From positions 558,001 through 622,000 of the forward strand of contig CM065651.1 in NCBI GenBank assembly GCA_033220425.1: a stretch of 64,000 nucleotides of DNA, given 5' to 3'. The first letter of the stretch is position 1, and every line of letters starts with the position of its first letter. This stretch comes from Lepraria neglecta. Lineage: Eukaryota; Ascomycota; Lecanoromycetes; Lecanorales; Stereocaulaceae. Made by a program: the position numbers and the translations under genes. Below the pieces are notes generated by a model that made no database searches, was not told the DNA's origin, and worked only from the letters and a program-made list of their open reading frames with translations. Positions 21,557 to 33,586 of this stretch are shown piece by piece.

Positions 21557-21748
21557 ATGGCTACACTCCGGTCAAGTAACTTAGACCGTGCGGCTTATAG
21601 AACAAAGTGCCGACAGAGAATATATACAGCTAACGAAGTTGCGAAGCTTGGAATCTCATTCGAGCCGGCAGAAGTACGACAGATATTGCCAGAGAAAGAG
21701 CACCTTTTGAAGAAACATATAAGCCGAAGGGAGAAGTGTTTGTACTAG
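21557..21748 (+). CDS. Possible small protein, 63 aa
   Basis: A single ATG-initiated frame encodes a basic, helical peptide (containing TANEVAKLGI and EKEHLLKKHISRREK). There is no family match and no neighbouring gene to support it. It is kept only because composition and start context are reasonable in an otherwise empty stretch (21453-22343). Confidence 0.22.
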   Translation: MATLRSSNLDRAAYRTKCRQRIYTANEVAKLGISFEPAEVRQILPEKEHLLKKHISRREKCLY

Positions 21749-22343
21749 TATCTATGGAAGAATGTTCATCAGGTGACAGCAAGGGATTTTTTGCTCTATT
21801 TTTGACGACTAAAAGTATTGCAAATAACAATTGACCCCGCCACCTAGCTCAGGGTCTTCTTCTGCTCACGTCCAACTCAATGGATATCACCTCCGGTGCA
21901 CCATCGGCATGGCCGCTGAAACAGTGTTAGCTGGCTCGACCTGCATTCGACGTCAGTAATTTGAGCCCGTTCATGTCTTCTCAAAGTTGGCAATATCGAG
22001 AAGGGGAACTTTTTAATCGTCAAACAGAACACAAACCCTCAAAAATCGGCCCTCGAGGGATTCTGGATGTCCAGTGGACCGTTTTGGATGCTCTTTGTCC
22101 GCAGTCAAAAAAAAGTTCAAAAAACGCTGCAATAATTGACGGCCATGAGGGCCGGAGTCGGCTTACCGGTAATTTATAAAAGGGACCCACATTTGCAAAT
22201 CAACAAATATACTTCCTACACACCATTTCCAAAAACAGACCGGTTGATCCGGTCCTTAAGCATTCACCGCCTCAAAGCCAAGCGGTACTCACGAGAGGCA
22301 GTCCACCAAAAATAAAAGCAAGGAAGAAACTCTCGGCTGAACC

Positions 22344-24400
22344 ATGGCCAATTTCGGAGCGAGCATGTCTTCGGCAGTAGAAGCAGAGGGGAAGACGCTC
22401 AGCCCAGATCCCAAGCAGATTGCAGCGGAAGAAGCACGTAAACCGGCAGAGCAAGCAAACATACCCACCGGCCTCCTAACACCAGAGAGCACGCCGGGTC
22501 CAGACAATGCTCGCCTTGAAGCTGACAAAGCACGTCGAAAGGCAGAAGCGATATCCGATGCTATGACCCTAGATAGCCCATTGGGTCCAGATAATGCTGT
22601 TGTCGCGACAGACAAAGGAAAAGGTCCAGAGGATCCGTCTCAACCCACGGTTCCCCCGGACCAGACTCCGAGTGGCGCATTAGATAAAGGAAAAGGTCCA
22701 GAGGATCCGTCTCAACCCACGGTTCCCCTGGACCAAACTCCGAGTGGCGCATTAGATAAAGGAAAAGGTCCAGAGGATCCGTCTCAACCCACGGTTCCCC
22801 CGGACCAGACTCCGAGTGGCGCATCAGATAAAGGAAAAGGTCCAGAGGATCCGTCTCAACCCACGGTTCTCCCGGACCAGACTCCGAGTGGCGCATCAGA
22901 TAAAGGCCAGAGAGGATACACCGACGCGCAGAAGAAGGCAGTTAAGCGGGTGCTAAAGTGCGGACCGAACCAGTACTATAAAATCCTTGGAGTGAAGGAC
23001 CCAAGCACCAAAGAGGAAAGCAAGAAAGCGTATAAGAAGCTCTCGCTGCTCTTGCACCCTGATAAGAACAAGTACGAAGATGCTGAAGAGGCTTTCAAAC
23101 GTAGGCAAAACTCGGTGGCGCTGTTTAAAGCTATCCGAGACCCCTCGCTTTCTTAGCTTGACGCATGTCTGACTCCGCAATATAGTTGTCGAGACAGCAG
23201 CCAAAGCCCTGGGCGTTGAATCGGAGGACTTTGCCGCGAACGCTTACGAGAAGGAAGATGCCGCGAATGACGGCGATGTTGTGATGAGCTCTGAGCAGGG
23301 CGAAGCTGCAAAGCCCGATGAGTTCCGTCTAAATGTTTATAACGAAGCCTCACAGTATTTAGGAAGGCTCATGACAAATCCCACGGACGCTGATGCGACG
23401 GCCAAATTGGATGGATTGAATAAGCTGATATTCGAGCAGAATCTCAAAGACAGGCTCCCCAAGAAGGACATCCAGGACGGTCTCATAATGGTCCCCACCT
23501 TCGTCGCCAACTTCCAACTCGCGAAACCGTACTACGATGCTGTACAAAAAGATCCAACTGACGAGATCGCAAAGGGGAAACTCACCAATATCAACAACAC
23601 GATGGACATGTTGAACGAGCGGCATGGGTATCCCAGAACCTGGATCATCGAAATTCCGTCTTCACCAGTCTCTGCGGCAGGATCCGGAGCGGCGGAATCA
23701 TCGGGAGCAGCGGAGTCCTCCGGAGCGGCGGAGTCCTCGGTAGCGGCGGAGTATTCGGGAGCGGCGGAACCATCGGGAGCAACTGGAGGGACCAGAGCCG
23801 CCGAGAAAGGTGGCCAAGCTTCCACTAAACGCGGTGTGAAGACCAAAGTCGGCGTTCTCATACCCGATGAGTCAGACGGCCGAACGTCTCTCGGAAAAGT
23901 CCAATATGTTAGGAAAGCCGGGGGTGGTTCGCGGGTCATCGTGAATCGCGGCACAGAAGAACATCCGTATTTTGATATTTACCCTGGGTTAGAATTTGGG
24001 AAGGGAGTCGCCAAAGAGTGGGAGAAGGATGCAATGTACAGATGCGAAGATTTGCCGAAGGACACAAGGGCCACGGAAATAATGATTGATGGGCGAGTCA
24101 AAGTCAAAAGAACAAATCAGAAGCGGAAAAAGACAACGGCGCGTACCCAAAGCCAAATCCAATACTACTTGATCAGAGTCGGGAGGCAACAGTATATAAG
24201 CACCAGGACTGCGCTATCTGGAATAAAGGGGCTCAGCCCTGCCAAACTTAAACGCATCGATGTACGATTGGATGCTCAGAATGAGCAATTACTCGCGGAA
24301 CTTGATGAATTTCGGGAGAGGAACGAGCATCCGGATACCGGGGAGCAACTGACAAAAGCCGATATCGAAAAGATGCCGTGGCTGTCGCCGGACGCAATAA

Positions 24401-24437
<37 letters not shown>

Positions 24438-24531
24438 CGATGATGATGAAGATGTTGCGAACATAGTCCCTCAGAGGCCAGGCCTGAAACGAACTGCGGG
24501 GCCGAAAACCGCTTCACGCACTCCGACCTGA
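22344..24531 (+). CDS. J-domain (DnaJ) protein with tandem Pro-rich repeats and a poly-Asp tract (700 aa)
   Basis: Exons 22344-23100 and 23186-24531 join in phase 1 across an 85-bp intron. Residues about 90-188 are four 24-residue repeats of the type [22 protein letters not shown] domain follows: [22 protein letters not shown] with the essential HPD, and EEAFK. After the intron comes a helical region ([10 protein letters not shown] onward), an Ala/Glu/Ser repeat ([12 protein letters not shown]), and an uncharacterised C-terminal region with [15 protein letters not shown] and [10 protein letters not shown]-like segments ([18 protein letters not shown]). The tail has 15 or more consecutive Asp. 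The J domain should stimulate an Hsp70 partner. The repeats before the domain and the C-terminal region are unusual for known DnaJ classes, so the client or role is unknown. The product is probably cytosolic or nuclear since no signal peptide is seen. Confidence 0.75.
22611..22910 (+). repeat. 72-bp coding tandem repeat, four copies plus a partial
   Basis: Near-identical 72-bp units begin at 22611, 22683, 22755 and 22827, with a fifth start at 22899. They lie in frame in the J-domain gene. The few differences between copies suggest recent expansion. Confidence 0.92.
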
Positions 24532-25048
24532 AATTCCAGAAAGTCCATCGAGTCCGAGCTTTGGGCCCAGTTGTGAGGAGAAATATTGGGCGGAGGGCAG
24601 CAAGATGAAGGCCCGAGGGTTCCTTGAAATCTGATTTCCTTTAGTCAGTCATTACCGACACACTAGAATCCTAGTCAAATGTGAAGCTTCCATACGCATC
24701 TTTGGTGACCAATTTTCATGTGGGAAATTGATTGGAGTACACCAAGCCTTGGCGTATACTTAATTAGATTTCCTTTTCCAGAATTGAGAATACTTTCTTC
24801 ACAGCCGTTCATCGCAATCAAAGTATGAATCCTCAAACATAAGTATGAATCCTCAAACACCAGTCTTGAAACAACTTTCTGATGGGTTGGACTGTCTTTC
24901 AATCCGCTGGAAATGTCACATGGTCCAGCAGCAAGCGATCAAAAACCTCGGCATTAGTGCGGCGACAACTAGCTGCTTTCATCAATCTAATCTAGAAACA
25001 CCCATATAATCTACCCGCTCTCATTGTGGTTGAGCCCCAAACCATTCT
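24532..25048. other. About 0.5 kb between convergent genes
   Basis: Lies between the stop of the J-domain gene and the stop of the AAA gene. A directly repeated 19-bp string (AAGTATGAATCCTCAAACA) occurs at about 24820-24860. No gene is seen. Confidence 0.5.
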
Positions 25049-27653
25049 TCACATATAGCATTTGAGGGCCTCCGCATATCCTGGCCCTTTCAAGTCATTG
25101 GCAAAGACATCGGCGACGAGGAGAACTGAGAGGAGATGCATCATGCTCAGCTTTTCATCCTCGTTGAGGGCTATGGATTGGGCTGTGCGGATGGCGTTTT
25201 TAATCTATCATCAGGGCTTTGTTAGCTTGTGATGACGGGTAGGTTTGGGGGGTCCTGTACCTCTCGTCCATTGACTTCAAAGTTAGATAGCTTCGTGAAA
25301 TCGTCCTCTGTGAAATCCGCAACTTCTACGTCTGGTAACGCTCTGACTCGATCAATGAAACACTTCCATATACCCTTTTTAGCTTTGATGTCGAGTTTCC
25401 CATATCTGAGTCCGATGTGAATACGCGATTGGAAAGCCTCGTCAAAAGTTGCGACACGATTTGTGGTCAGGAAGAGTATACCCTGAAAGTACTCCAACTT
25501 CCGCAGGAAGATGCTCACAAGCGCGTTGCGACCGACGTCGCGAACGTCCCGTTGTTCCAAAAAGACGTCGGCTTCATCAATCAGTAATATTGCACGCCAT
25601 GTATGGGCAATATCGAGTATCTCGGAAAGATTCTTTTCAAGGCGAGTCATGCTTGTCCCAAGCTCTCCAGCAGATACAGACTAGAAGATATATTAGCCTA
25701 CCAAAGACTTCGAAAGGAGAAAACTAACGTAGAGTGGCTTCTTGAGCATTTCCGCAATCGCTTCGGCGGTCAGAGTTTTCCCGGTCCCCGGTGGTCCATG
25801 TAGGACTGCCACCAGTCCTGTTCCCTTGCCTGAGAATGTCAGTATAAGCGTGTACACTGAATACCACAAGGATACTAGCCTTCTATAAAATCGGTAATGT
25901 TTTTATTCGCGTTCCGTTCGTGTGATGATACGAGAGATTGGACGACCTTCTTTTGGGCTTGCGGTATTACAAGCGAGTCGAAAGCGTTCTCATTCCAATC
26001 GATTTCTCGAATGCCGTCAACCGCGAGTTCGAGCCAGAGCTTCACATCGAAGCTGAAACCGAGTGCGACAGGACTCGCAATGAGATATTCCTCATCAGTG
26101 AACTCGCGCTGACCGGAATTGTTTTGTCTGGGGATCTCCTCGATTTCCTCTGCCTGGACTACATTGCCCGCTTCATTAACAGGCACGTCGACGCAATGAA
26201 ATTTGTTGGTCTCCTTGTCCTTGACCCATTTCATTCTGGGTTTCGGCTCCTTCTTTCCATCATCGAATTGATCTGTCTGGTCTTGATCCTCCCCGTCTGA
26301 AGAATTGTCCTTGGGTTCGTCGCTGTCATCCGACTCGGGTTCACTAAGAATGTCCTTATCCTCGGGTTTGATTGTAGAAATAGGGTAATTGGGGTTGATG
26401 CGCCTGAAAGTCGCTGGGTCGATCATCACTCTGCCGGCGATGTTGACTTTGACGATGTCAAGACGCTTCTAAAATGAGCCTGTCAGAAGACTCTGGTTCT
26501 CAGGCAGCGTCGTTAAATACCTTGTAGAAGGCTATGCCTTCGTGGACACGATTCTTCTCACCCGCCAAGTCGGTAAATTTTTTTCCGCGCTCAATCAGCT
26601 TTTTCTCAAGCTTTGCCGGGTCTGGATGAAATCTAAGGGGGAAACAATTTAAGCTGGAAATGGGGCGCGGTCCCTTGAACGCCTCAACCGTTACTTGCAC
26701 CTTGCCCTTCCCGAAGATTTTCCCGTCAAATTCCAGGTAACGTCCTTCAATTGTGTAATAATTACCCTTGACTATCGACTGGTCCTATTTTTAGTTAGTG
26801 GCTAGGGCATCAAAATAGTTCCGGTGCGTGTTTGTGCTTACCAAAGAGGTATACTCGAGCTTGAAAGCCCTAGGCTCATCTTCCGTATTGTATGTTGGAG
26901 CAAAAACAATCTCGTTGCTTTTGTACAATGCCCACAGAAGATCAAAAGTGATCTTCTTGCTTTCGAGCAAGGGGTAGAGGGATTTCTTAGTCTCATCATA
27001 GTCATGGTCAAGATACTTGATAAGCACTTTGAGATGTTTGGCCTTCAGAGCTATCTCCTTGGCCTTTTCCTGTTTCTTCTCGGCCTTACTCTGCGCCCTA
27101 AGGGTCTTCATATAGGCGCGGAGTTCTTCGAGGAAGAGGAAGATGGTTTTCGGGTCAACGGAGGGTAGATCTCCCTCCAAAGAAATACCTTTCACCTGTC
27201 CCATGATATGCCTCAAAGCAGCCTTGAGTGGCTTACTCCTGATGTCTAGAGAGGTACCCGTGTGTTTGTTTTCCCAGTCAAATGAGCGGCGGACGTTGAA
27301 GGCGTACTGTTCATATTTGCCTGCTTCGGTATGCTCGCTCGACTTCTCCAGAACATATCTGTGCTTGTCATTGCTCCACAGGTGGTCAAGTCGTATGAAG
27401 TCCGCATTGGTACCGTTCAGTTCAACCTCTCTTTTGTTCTGAAGCTTCCCAGTTTCCTTCTTCAGGGCGCCAAGTATTTTCTGAAGCTTTTCGTCGCCTT
27501 CGCCTTCTGCTGAAGAACCAGAAGACGAAACAGAGTCGCCAGGACTGGAGCTTTGGGAGGAAGAATCAATCTCGCTGTCGCCGGGGGGGTTCGCTTCACT
27601 CGCTTGGAACAGGAAGGCGTGGTTTCCAGTGCATGCTTCATCATCGGCGAGAC
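25049..27653 (-). CDS. Fungal AAA+ ATPase of the DUF7025/AAA type; 5' end unresolved
   Basis: Six exons are supported: 27653-26842, 26784-26521, 26468-25880, 25829-25729, 25680-25261 and 25204-25049. They give at least 779 aa. The N-terminal part has LEKSSEHTEAG and SFDWENKHTGTSLDIRS, then the conserved non-ATPase region (GRVMIDPATFRRINP, LIASPVALGFSFD). Next comes the AAA module: Walker A GPPGTGKT, sensor-type SVSAGELG, Walker B AILLIDEADVFLEQR, and SRIHIGLRYGKLD with the arginine finger. The intron at 25879-25830 needs a GC-AG pair (AAG|GCTAGT) to give FIEGKGTGLVAVLHGPPG. No in-frame ATG exists in the first exon, so one or more 5' exons lie upstream of 27653, probably within 27654-28110. 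ATP-driven remodelling is expected; the substrate is unknown. Confidence 0.8.
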
Positions 27654-28520
27654 CTAAAGATTCCTGGATGATCTCTCTTGGTTGATTTACTTAAGTCAAG
27701 ATATTGTTTGGTCCTGAAATGAGATTTTACAGCAACAAAGAGAGATCGGTTGGCACGGGCTTTTAAGTCGAGAGGTCGACCTCCACCGCGGGCTATATCA
27801 CAGCTTCTTAGCGCGAAAAAAGGGCCAATCTCTAGACGAGGTCTCCCAGGAAATAGGGCGTTCGGGCTTTGGACTTCGCCAGTGTCATTCTGCATTCTGA
27901 CGCCATGAGATAAGCCAGCGTGGACTGCAGCTTCGCTAATTCGCTGCGGTCACACTGCTTCGATGGGCCCACGTTAATCCTGACTCCTTCGGGAGCGGTG
28001 TGATCATCATGCATATCAGCGGTCTTGACGTCTTCTACGCTAAGATGCCATATTCGTAAGGCGGAAGCATTACTGTGGAGCACATGAGCTTTGACCCTTT
28101 TACCGGTCAACGGTAGTCACCGGCTTCTACGCACACATAGGTGTATGAACTAGTTAGTGTACTAAGCATCAAGAGCATTATGGAGAAGTGAAAGTTGTAC
28201 TATTGTTGCTAGGGCCTTTTATCTATGGCGCCTCCTTGACCCACACTGCAAGTCCTCTCGTACGTAGAGGCGGTTGGGTATCTATTGCTTTCGTTGCGTT
28301 GAAGATGTGACTGGTCACTATCGACCCTACTTTTTAACAGTTGTGACCATGTTTCACCATCATAGACGAGTTCTGCAGTACGAGTTTCATTGGCAATCCT
28401 CTTGTGCTTCGTGCTGCACAGTCATCATGCGATTGTGACGGAGCGTTACTCGCGGTTCCGGGCGCAAGGCAAGACGCATCATCAGGCATAGATTCGGATG
28501 AAGTATATTCAGCATCCGAT
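27654..28520. other. Region that should hold the 5' exon(s) of the AAA gene
   Basis: Two minus-strand frames (28110-27832 and 27895-27641) are open, but I could not join either to the AAA exon with certainty. The first contains an ATG near 27904 (MASECRMTLAK). Otherwise nothing is recognised. Confidence 0.3.
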
Positions 28521-30672
28521 TCAGAGCTTGCAACGACCAAACAATACAGCATCTGTTTTGAGGCTTTCGTTCAGGCAAACTGTAAACTTTTTCTCCATAT
28601 CATAGCGTATCCATCGTTTGGCCTATAACGCGTCAGTAGAATTCATAATTGTCGTCGTCAACTTACAGAAGCTATGCGGATACCAAGCCAAAGTAACCTT
28701 TGCCAACGTGCCTGTACCATAGGTTCATCGTCGTCGTTGACTGCATCCTGAAACCATGTGTCAGGGAAGTAATTGCCCGTATAGCGCTGCCCCCGCATAA
28801 TGAAGTCCTCTTGCAGTGGCCGCCCAGTTTCAGGGAAGTTCTCGGCCCAAACTCTCACGGTCATAGCTTCAACTAATTTCGGGGAGTCCTCAGCCATAGC
28901 TTTAAGTTTCGCCAATAGAGTATTGAGGAAAGAGCAGATGGCGAGCCATGGTATGTCGTTCTCGATGATCTTCCAAACTTTTTCTTCCTCAACAGGGCTC
29001 CAAGCTTGTTGAACGATGATGAGACTCCAGATGAATGTTAGATAAACGTTCAGCGAAGGGTGTACGTTTTCGTTCTGGGCACGTTCCAGAGAGATGGCCA
29101 AAATAGCAGAAGCAAGCCTCGAAGCGTAAGAAATGAACGCAACGGACGCTCCTGGTTCTGATGAACCGGTGTCATCGACTTCAGACTTTGGAGATCCCGT
29201 CGATGAAGGCAGAATTTCGCTGTCGTCGACGCTGCCTTCTGTGGGCTCCTCTTTCACCGTTTGAGCTTGTTGGTAAGCTAGACACAAACTTGAATTTTCT
29301 TGAGGTGTGCCGTACTCGAACAGAGCAGCAATATTAGAAACAGCAGCATGCACTAGCTTCTCCTTCAATCTAGATGGAGCTCTCGATATGTATTTTTTCA
29401 AGAGACCGCCATTCTCTAGCTTTTCAAGCGCGTCATCAAACCGAGCAAAGGAATTGGATGACTGGCTTGTAAAGAGGATGGCATGTAGCTCGATCAAGGC
29501 GGGTTCAAATGATGATGGTGGCTTGCCTCGAAGACTGGGATTGAAAAGGGTCATGATGCTAACTCGAGCGCTTTCAAAATGGGCGATGCAGGTTAGAGAC
29601 CTCGTATACAGGGACAGCTGCTCCAGTGAGTAGGGACGAGCAAGAATGGCAAGGTGATGATATAATCTCCCAACAGTTGGGTGCTTGTCGGCGGCTATGC
29701 TGTACCAGAAACGAGCAACATTGCTCCATGTTTCTCTGAGCTCGGCCTCGTCATCCTCGATAGCCATCCGATAACGACCAAGATCTCCTAGACGTATAGT
29801 CAATGGGTCGATCTAGATATAGAATAGTTCATGGAGAGGTTACCAAGGCATTCTATCCAGGTGTCTTCGAACGTAGGTACCGTCTCGTAAAGGAGAGCCA
29901 CCATCGTATAAGCAATATAGATAAAGGCCAACATATGCTCCAGTGACTCTGGCAGTCTGTGCCTCAAAACCTCAAGGAATGCATGGATTCCGTGCCTCCA
30001 CATCCTTCCTGGCATCGAATACTTGGCAGCTAGTTCTTGCAAAGCTAAACTGGCAGACGGATGCTGAGATGCCAGGAAAAAGTCATGATGCTCGTGAAGG
30101 AGTTGCTTATGAAGCGCTATTAACGACTGCCATTGGTCGTTCTTTAATTGAACCCTTTTGACCGGGTCCTTTTCCTGAGCAGCAGCAGATTGTCGTTCAT
30201 CGATATCAATGGATTTGGCTTCCACCATGACCAATCCTGCGTAGATGCCTTTCACCTCAATGACAAGTTGCTCGTGACTTATAGGCCGTGTCTCCGGCTG
30301 TAAAAGCATCTTGGGGTCTCCTTCGGAGCCTTCTGTGTCATCTTCAACAGGCGGGGTAGATTTCTCTCCATTGGAAGCCGGCCTCGGTGAAGGATCAGCT
30401 GCATTATTGCTGGCGGCCAAGCGTAGCCTAGTTCATTCCAAAGATTAGCAGACCGTTCTTGAATCACCAGAGGCGGATGAAGACCTGATGAGTTAACTCG
30501 TAGAGCGGATGGTCACGTACGCTCTTTCCACAAATTGCTTCTCTGCCTCGGCCTCACTCCACTCGCCCATGAGCTCTGAAGGATGTGCCTGCTTTGCATG
30601 CTCCCAGAGCTTTGATGATCTGAATGGATCAGAGCATATTGGACAGCTGTAGCGAAGAGTCTTTTCGTCCAT
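28521..30672 (-). CDS. Est1-type DNA/RNA-binding domain protein with an N-terminal zinc finger (652 aa)
   Basis: Exons 30672-30521, 30427-29844, 29787-28667 and 28622-28521 join in phases 2, 1 and 0. The first exon encodes a C2H2-like finger, CPICSDPFRSSKLWEHAKQAH. The second has TPR-like helices (LIALHKQLLHEHHDFFLASQ, MWRHGIHAFLEVLRHRLP). The junction to exon 3 restores WIECLGDLGRYRMAIEDD, followed by TWSNVARFWYSIAADKHPT and GRLYHHLAILARPYSLEQL, the signature of Est1/SMG5-7-like domains, which bind nucleic acid or phosphoproteins in telomere maintenance and nonsense-mediated decay. The last exon supplies the conserved end RIASAKRWIRYD. Many filamentous fungi carry several such genes of unknown role, so this should not be equated with Est1 itself. 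The gene appears intact. Confidence 0.85.
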
Positions 30673-31456
30673 CGCATTTAAGGGTGCTTGACGATGTACC
30701 AAAAGGGTCTAGCGAATGTTTATGGACCGTAGTAACGTAATGAATATCACCGCTTGTAGTGAGCATTCATAATGTGGTCAACAAATTAGTCTTGTGCAAA
30801 TATAGACCACTGGATATTCTAACGGCTAAATGCTGACGGATGAGGTTGGACAACGGCGGCAGAGCCGCCATCAGTTCGCCAAAAGCAGGCGAATGATACT
30901 AGTGCAAGGCAAAACAGGCTAACAAGACACGAGAGCTCCATTTTCCCCACGTGTTAGGCCGAAAATATGTAAGGATCTATTGCGTTGCATTGGAGGGTAC
31001 TATGCTACTGACCACCTTCCCATCAAAGCTCTTTCAACCCTGATGGACGACACGTTTGTTCGGGATTTTCGCCGCCATCTCTTCAAGTGTATCCCGATCC
31101 AGCACGGCCCTCGTCTCTAAACTCAACCCACTTGAGTCGTATCAATCTCGTATTGTCTAGGGTGTTTGCTTCGGAGCTGGTGGCGTATCTTTGCAGTCAC
31201 CCAGACCTCTGTGGGAGATGTCTCAAACCCTATATACGCTATGATTTGGCCTTTACTCGTTATCTATCGAAGTGAGCCTCTGTTCATATGAAGGTGCTAG
31301 GGGATGTTACGTGTTTGGGTGACTTCAGTGACCGGCAAACTGTACCCAGTAGATGCGGCTGAAATAGTCAAGGCAAATGAAGTAAGTCCTTATCAGCGCG
31401 CCCCTTGAGATTAGGATGGCGGGGAGCGGACGGCACGGACACTTCATCCAGCTCCT
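30673..31456. other. About 0.8 kb without a supported gene
   Basis: The promoter side of the Est1-type gene. A short open frame at 31087-31275 has no support. Nothing else was recognised before the repeat array. Confidence 0.45.
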
Positions 31457-31749
31457 ACAGGGATCTTCGCACAAATTCGTTTTGAGCTAATATCCCTGCA
31501 AAGCGGCTGATCGAATTTGAGTAGGCAGGGATCTTCGCACAAAGTCGTTTTGTGGTAAGATCCCTGCAAAGCGGCTTGACGAATTTGAGTAGGCAGGGAT
31601 CTTCGCACAAAGTCGTTTTGTGGTAAGATCCCTGCAAAGCGGCTTGACGAATTTGAGTAGGCAGGGATCTTCGCACAAAGTCGTTTTGTGGTAAGATCCC
31701 TGCAAAGCGGCTTGACGAATTTGAGTAGGCAGGGATCTTCGCACAAAGT
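31457..31749. repeat. 68-bp tandem array, four copies plus a partial; each unit can form a hairpin
   Basis: Units start at 31457 (most diverged),31525, 31593, 31661 and 31729 (partial, cut after 21 bp). Each of the three near-identical units has GCAGGGATCTT and its reverse complement AAGATCCCTGC, with inner CACAAA/TTTTGTG also able to pair, so about 43 of 68 bp fold back. The array ends 28 bp before the ATG at 31778, so it probably makes up the upstream region of that gene. Long open frames across it are a by-product of the 68-bp period and absence of stops. Confidence 0.93.
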
Positions 31750-31777
31750 GTTCCCTAAATCTCAACCGTATCACAAT

Positions 31778-33586
31778 ATGGGCGACATAGAGTTCGTCTT
31801 ACCAGATCACGAGCGAAAGATCAAATCCGCCCAAAAATGCGTGCAATCCATACGGCATACAATATCAAGAACCCGCCAAACTCATGCATTGTTGCGTGTG
31901 AGTCATTTAGGCCATTGTGCTGCTGTTCACCTAAGCATCTCCCCTTTCATTATCCAACAACATCAAGAACAAATATTTTTTTCCTCTTCTTATGATTACA
32001 GTCTCTGTTGTACGCATTCAGAGTCTGTCATCACGCCGCCACTCATCGCCGATAACGTGCAAATCATCTACGACACCTACTATCAACCTGGCCAATGGGA
32101 CTTCTCGCCTAAAGACCCGTACGTGCAAGCAATGACCATTGTTTCGTCTCTAACAAGATCCATTGCGTAGGGAAGTCATATGTCAATCCATAGGACGGTC
32201 GTGCGAGCAGGCTATAGACACAAGACTTGATGAGTTAAGGCGTTCAATATTGCCAAACTCTCAGCAGACGTCATCATCGTCCGCGTCTGATCTTGTCGCC
32301 TCTACCACGACGCAGAACCTCAACGAGGCAGGGTCGGTTAATCCTCTCGATGTGCGCCAAGGCAAACGTCATCGGCGGAATACATCTGAGAATGAAGCTG
32401 GACACAAGAGAGCTCGGGGAAGCGGTGAAAACAAGGCTGGCTTCGTGGATCAAGACGGACAGGATGACATAGTAGTGACGGATAAAATCATCAAGAAAAT
32501 CCGTAAGGGTTTGAAAGATCTGAAGGTAAAAGATGGAGTATACTTTCCCCCAGTACCAAATACAAACGAATCCCAACAGAGATTGGATTTGCCCGATGGC
32601 GTAAACAATCATCTCTCAGCTCAAATCAGCATATCCGTTGCATGGGAAGGAGCTTTATGGGAACAGACCGTTGCCGCAAAGGTCGCTTCAAATCAGTACA
32701 TCTGGTATCTTCGTCTTCTTGCGTCTTACTTCTTTTTGCTACGTACTTCAATAATTGAAAGGGACAATATCAGTTGGCAAGACACCGTCTCGATATCGGC
32801 AAGCAGTGTCCGAAATCGGGTTATGTGGCGTAAGGCAGCTTCCATGGTCAATTCAATCATTCTCGGGCTCTCGTCTTCGTCTGGATGGGGCTCAAAGGCA
32901 TACTTGGTGATTCAAGCTCTCGCCGGTAAGTGAATGTGATGTTCGCTCGATGGGTATAAGATATTGACAGTACAGCTACGAATTCCGGCATAATTAGAAG
33001 CGGGAATTTGTCTCAAGAACGGAGGTCTCTTCTCGTAACAAATATCGTGAAAGAGCTTCGCAAAGACAACCCACCAGCCTCAACCAAACTTACAATATGG
33101 CGTCCAACAGCTTTGATTGGTACCGCGATAAAGATGGAGTAAGTAGGAAATCCACACCACGGAAAGCGGAAAAGGGGGGAATTCCATGACTAACAAAAGA
33201 ATAGTGAACAATCGGCTTGCCAGATGCTAGGACTACCATATGTGACCAACGATAATTCAGCAGCAGCAGCGGGAGGTGTGCTAGGAATGCCGTTGCAGCA
33301 GCCGCCTGCATTGACATTGCCAGTTGCCACTACGTCGTTGGCATCGATTGTGGACCCCACTATTCATCTGGACTGTTCGGCGACAACATCAAAGGAAGCT
33401 ACACCAGCACAAGCCCAATCTCGTCATTCAGAGGCCGTGACAGAAAAAAGTTCTCGCCACCCAGATCTCCCCCGCGACACACAGGATCCGAGACTTTACG
33501 ACTCGGCATTTGGTGAGGAGTGGTCAATGCTGGAAAATGATCCGACTCTCTATACTGCGGCATTTGGCGAGGATTGGGATACTTGA
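31778..33586 (+). CDS. Hypothetical 546-aa protein
   Basis: Exons 31778-32118, 32171-32925, 32976-33138 and 33205-33586 join in phases 2, 1 and 2, with introns of 50-66 bp carrying GTACGT/GTAAGT donors and ctaac branch sites. The protein starts MGDIEFVLPDHERKIKSAQK and has a Ser/Thr and Arg/Lys-rich segment (GKRHRRNTSENEAGHKRARG) that looks like a nuclear signal. A helical middle (VWEGALW-like AWEGALWEQTVAAKVASNQY) is followed by a hydrophobic YLRLLASYFFLL, and the tail has two copies of an LY-x2-AFGE-x-W motif (LYDSAFGEEWSM, LYTAAFGEDWDT). No known domain was recognised. The 68-bp hairpin array is directly upstream of the start codon. Confidence 0.6.

Noticed and set aside
31457-31749. CRISPR-like array
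   Set aside because: Units are contiguous direct repeats without unique spacers, in a eukaryotic genome, so this is a tandem satellite.
31444-31774. Three overlapping minus-strand frames of 73-100 codons with repeats of CEDPCLLKF
   Set aside because: Produced by a 68-bp unit lacking stops; the DNA-level hairpin array explains them.
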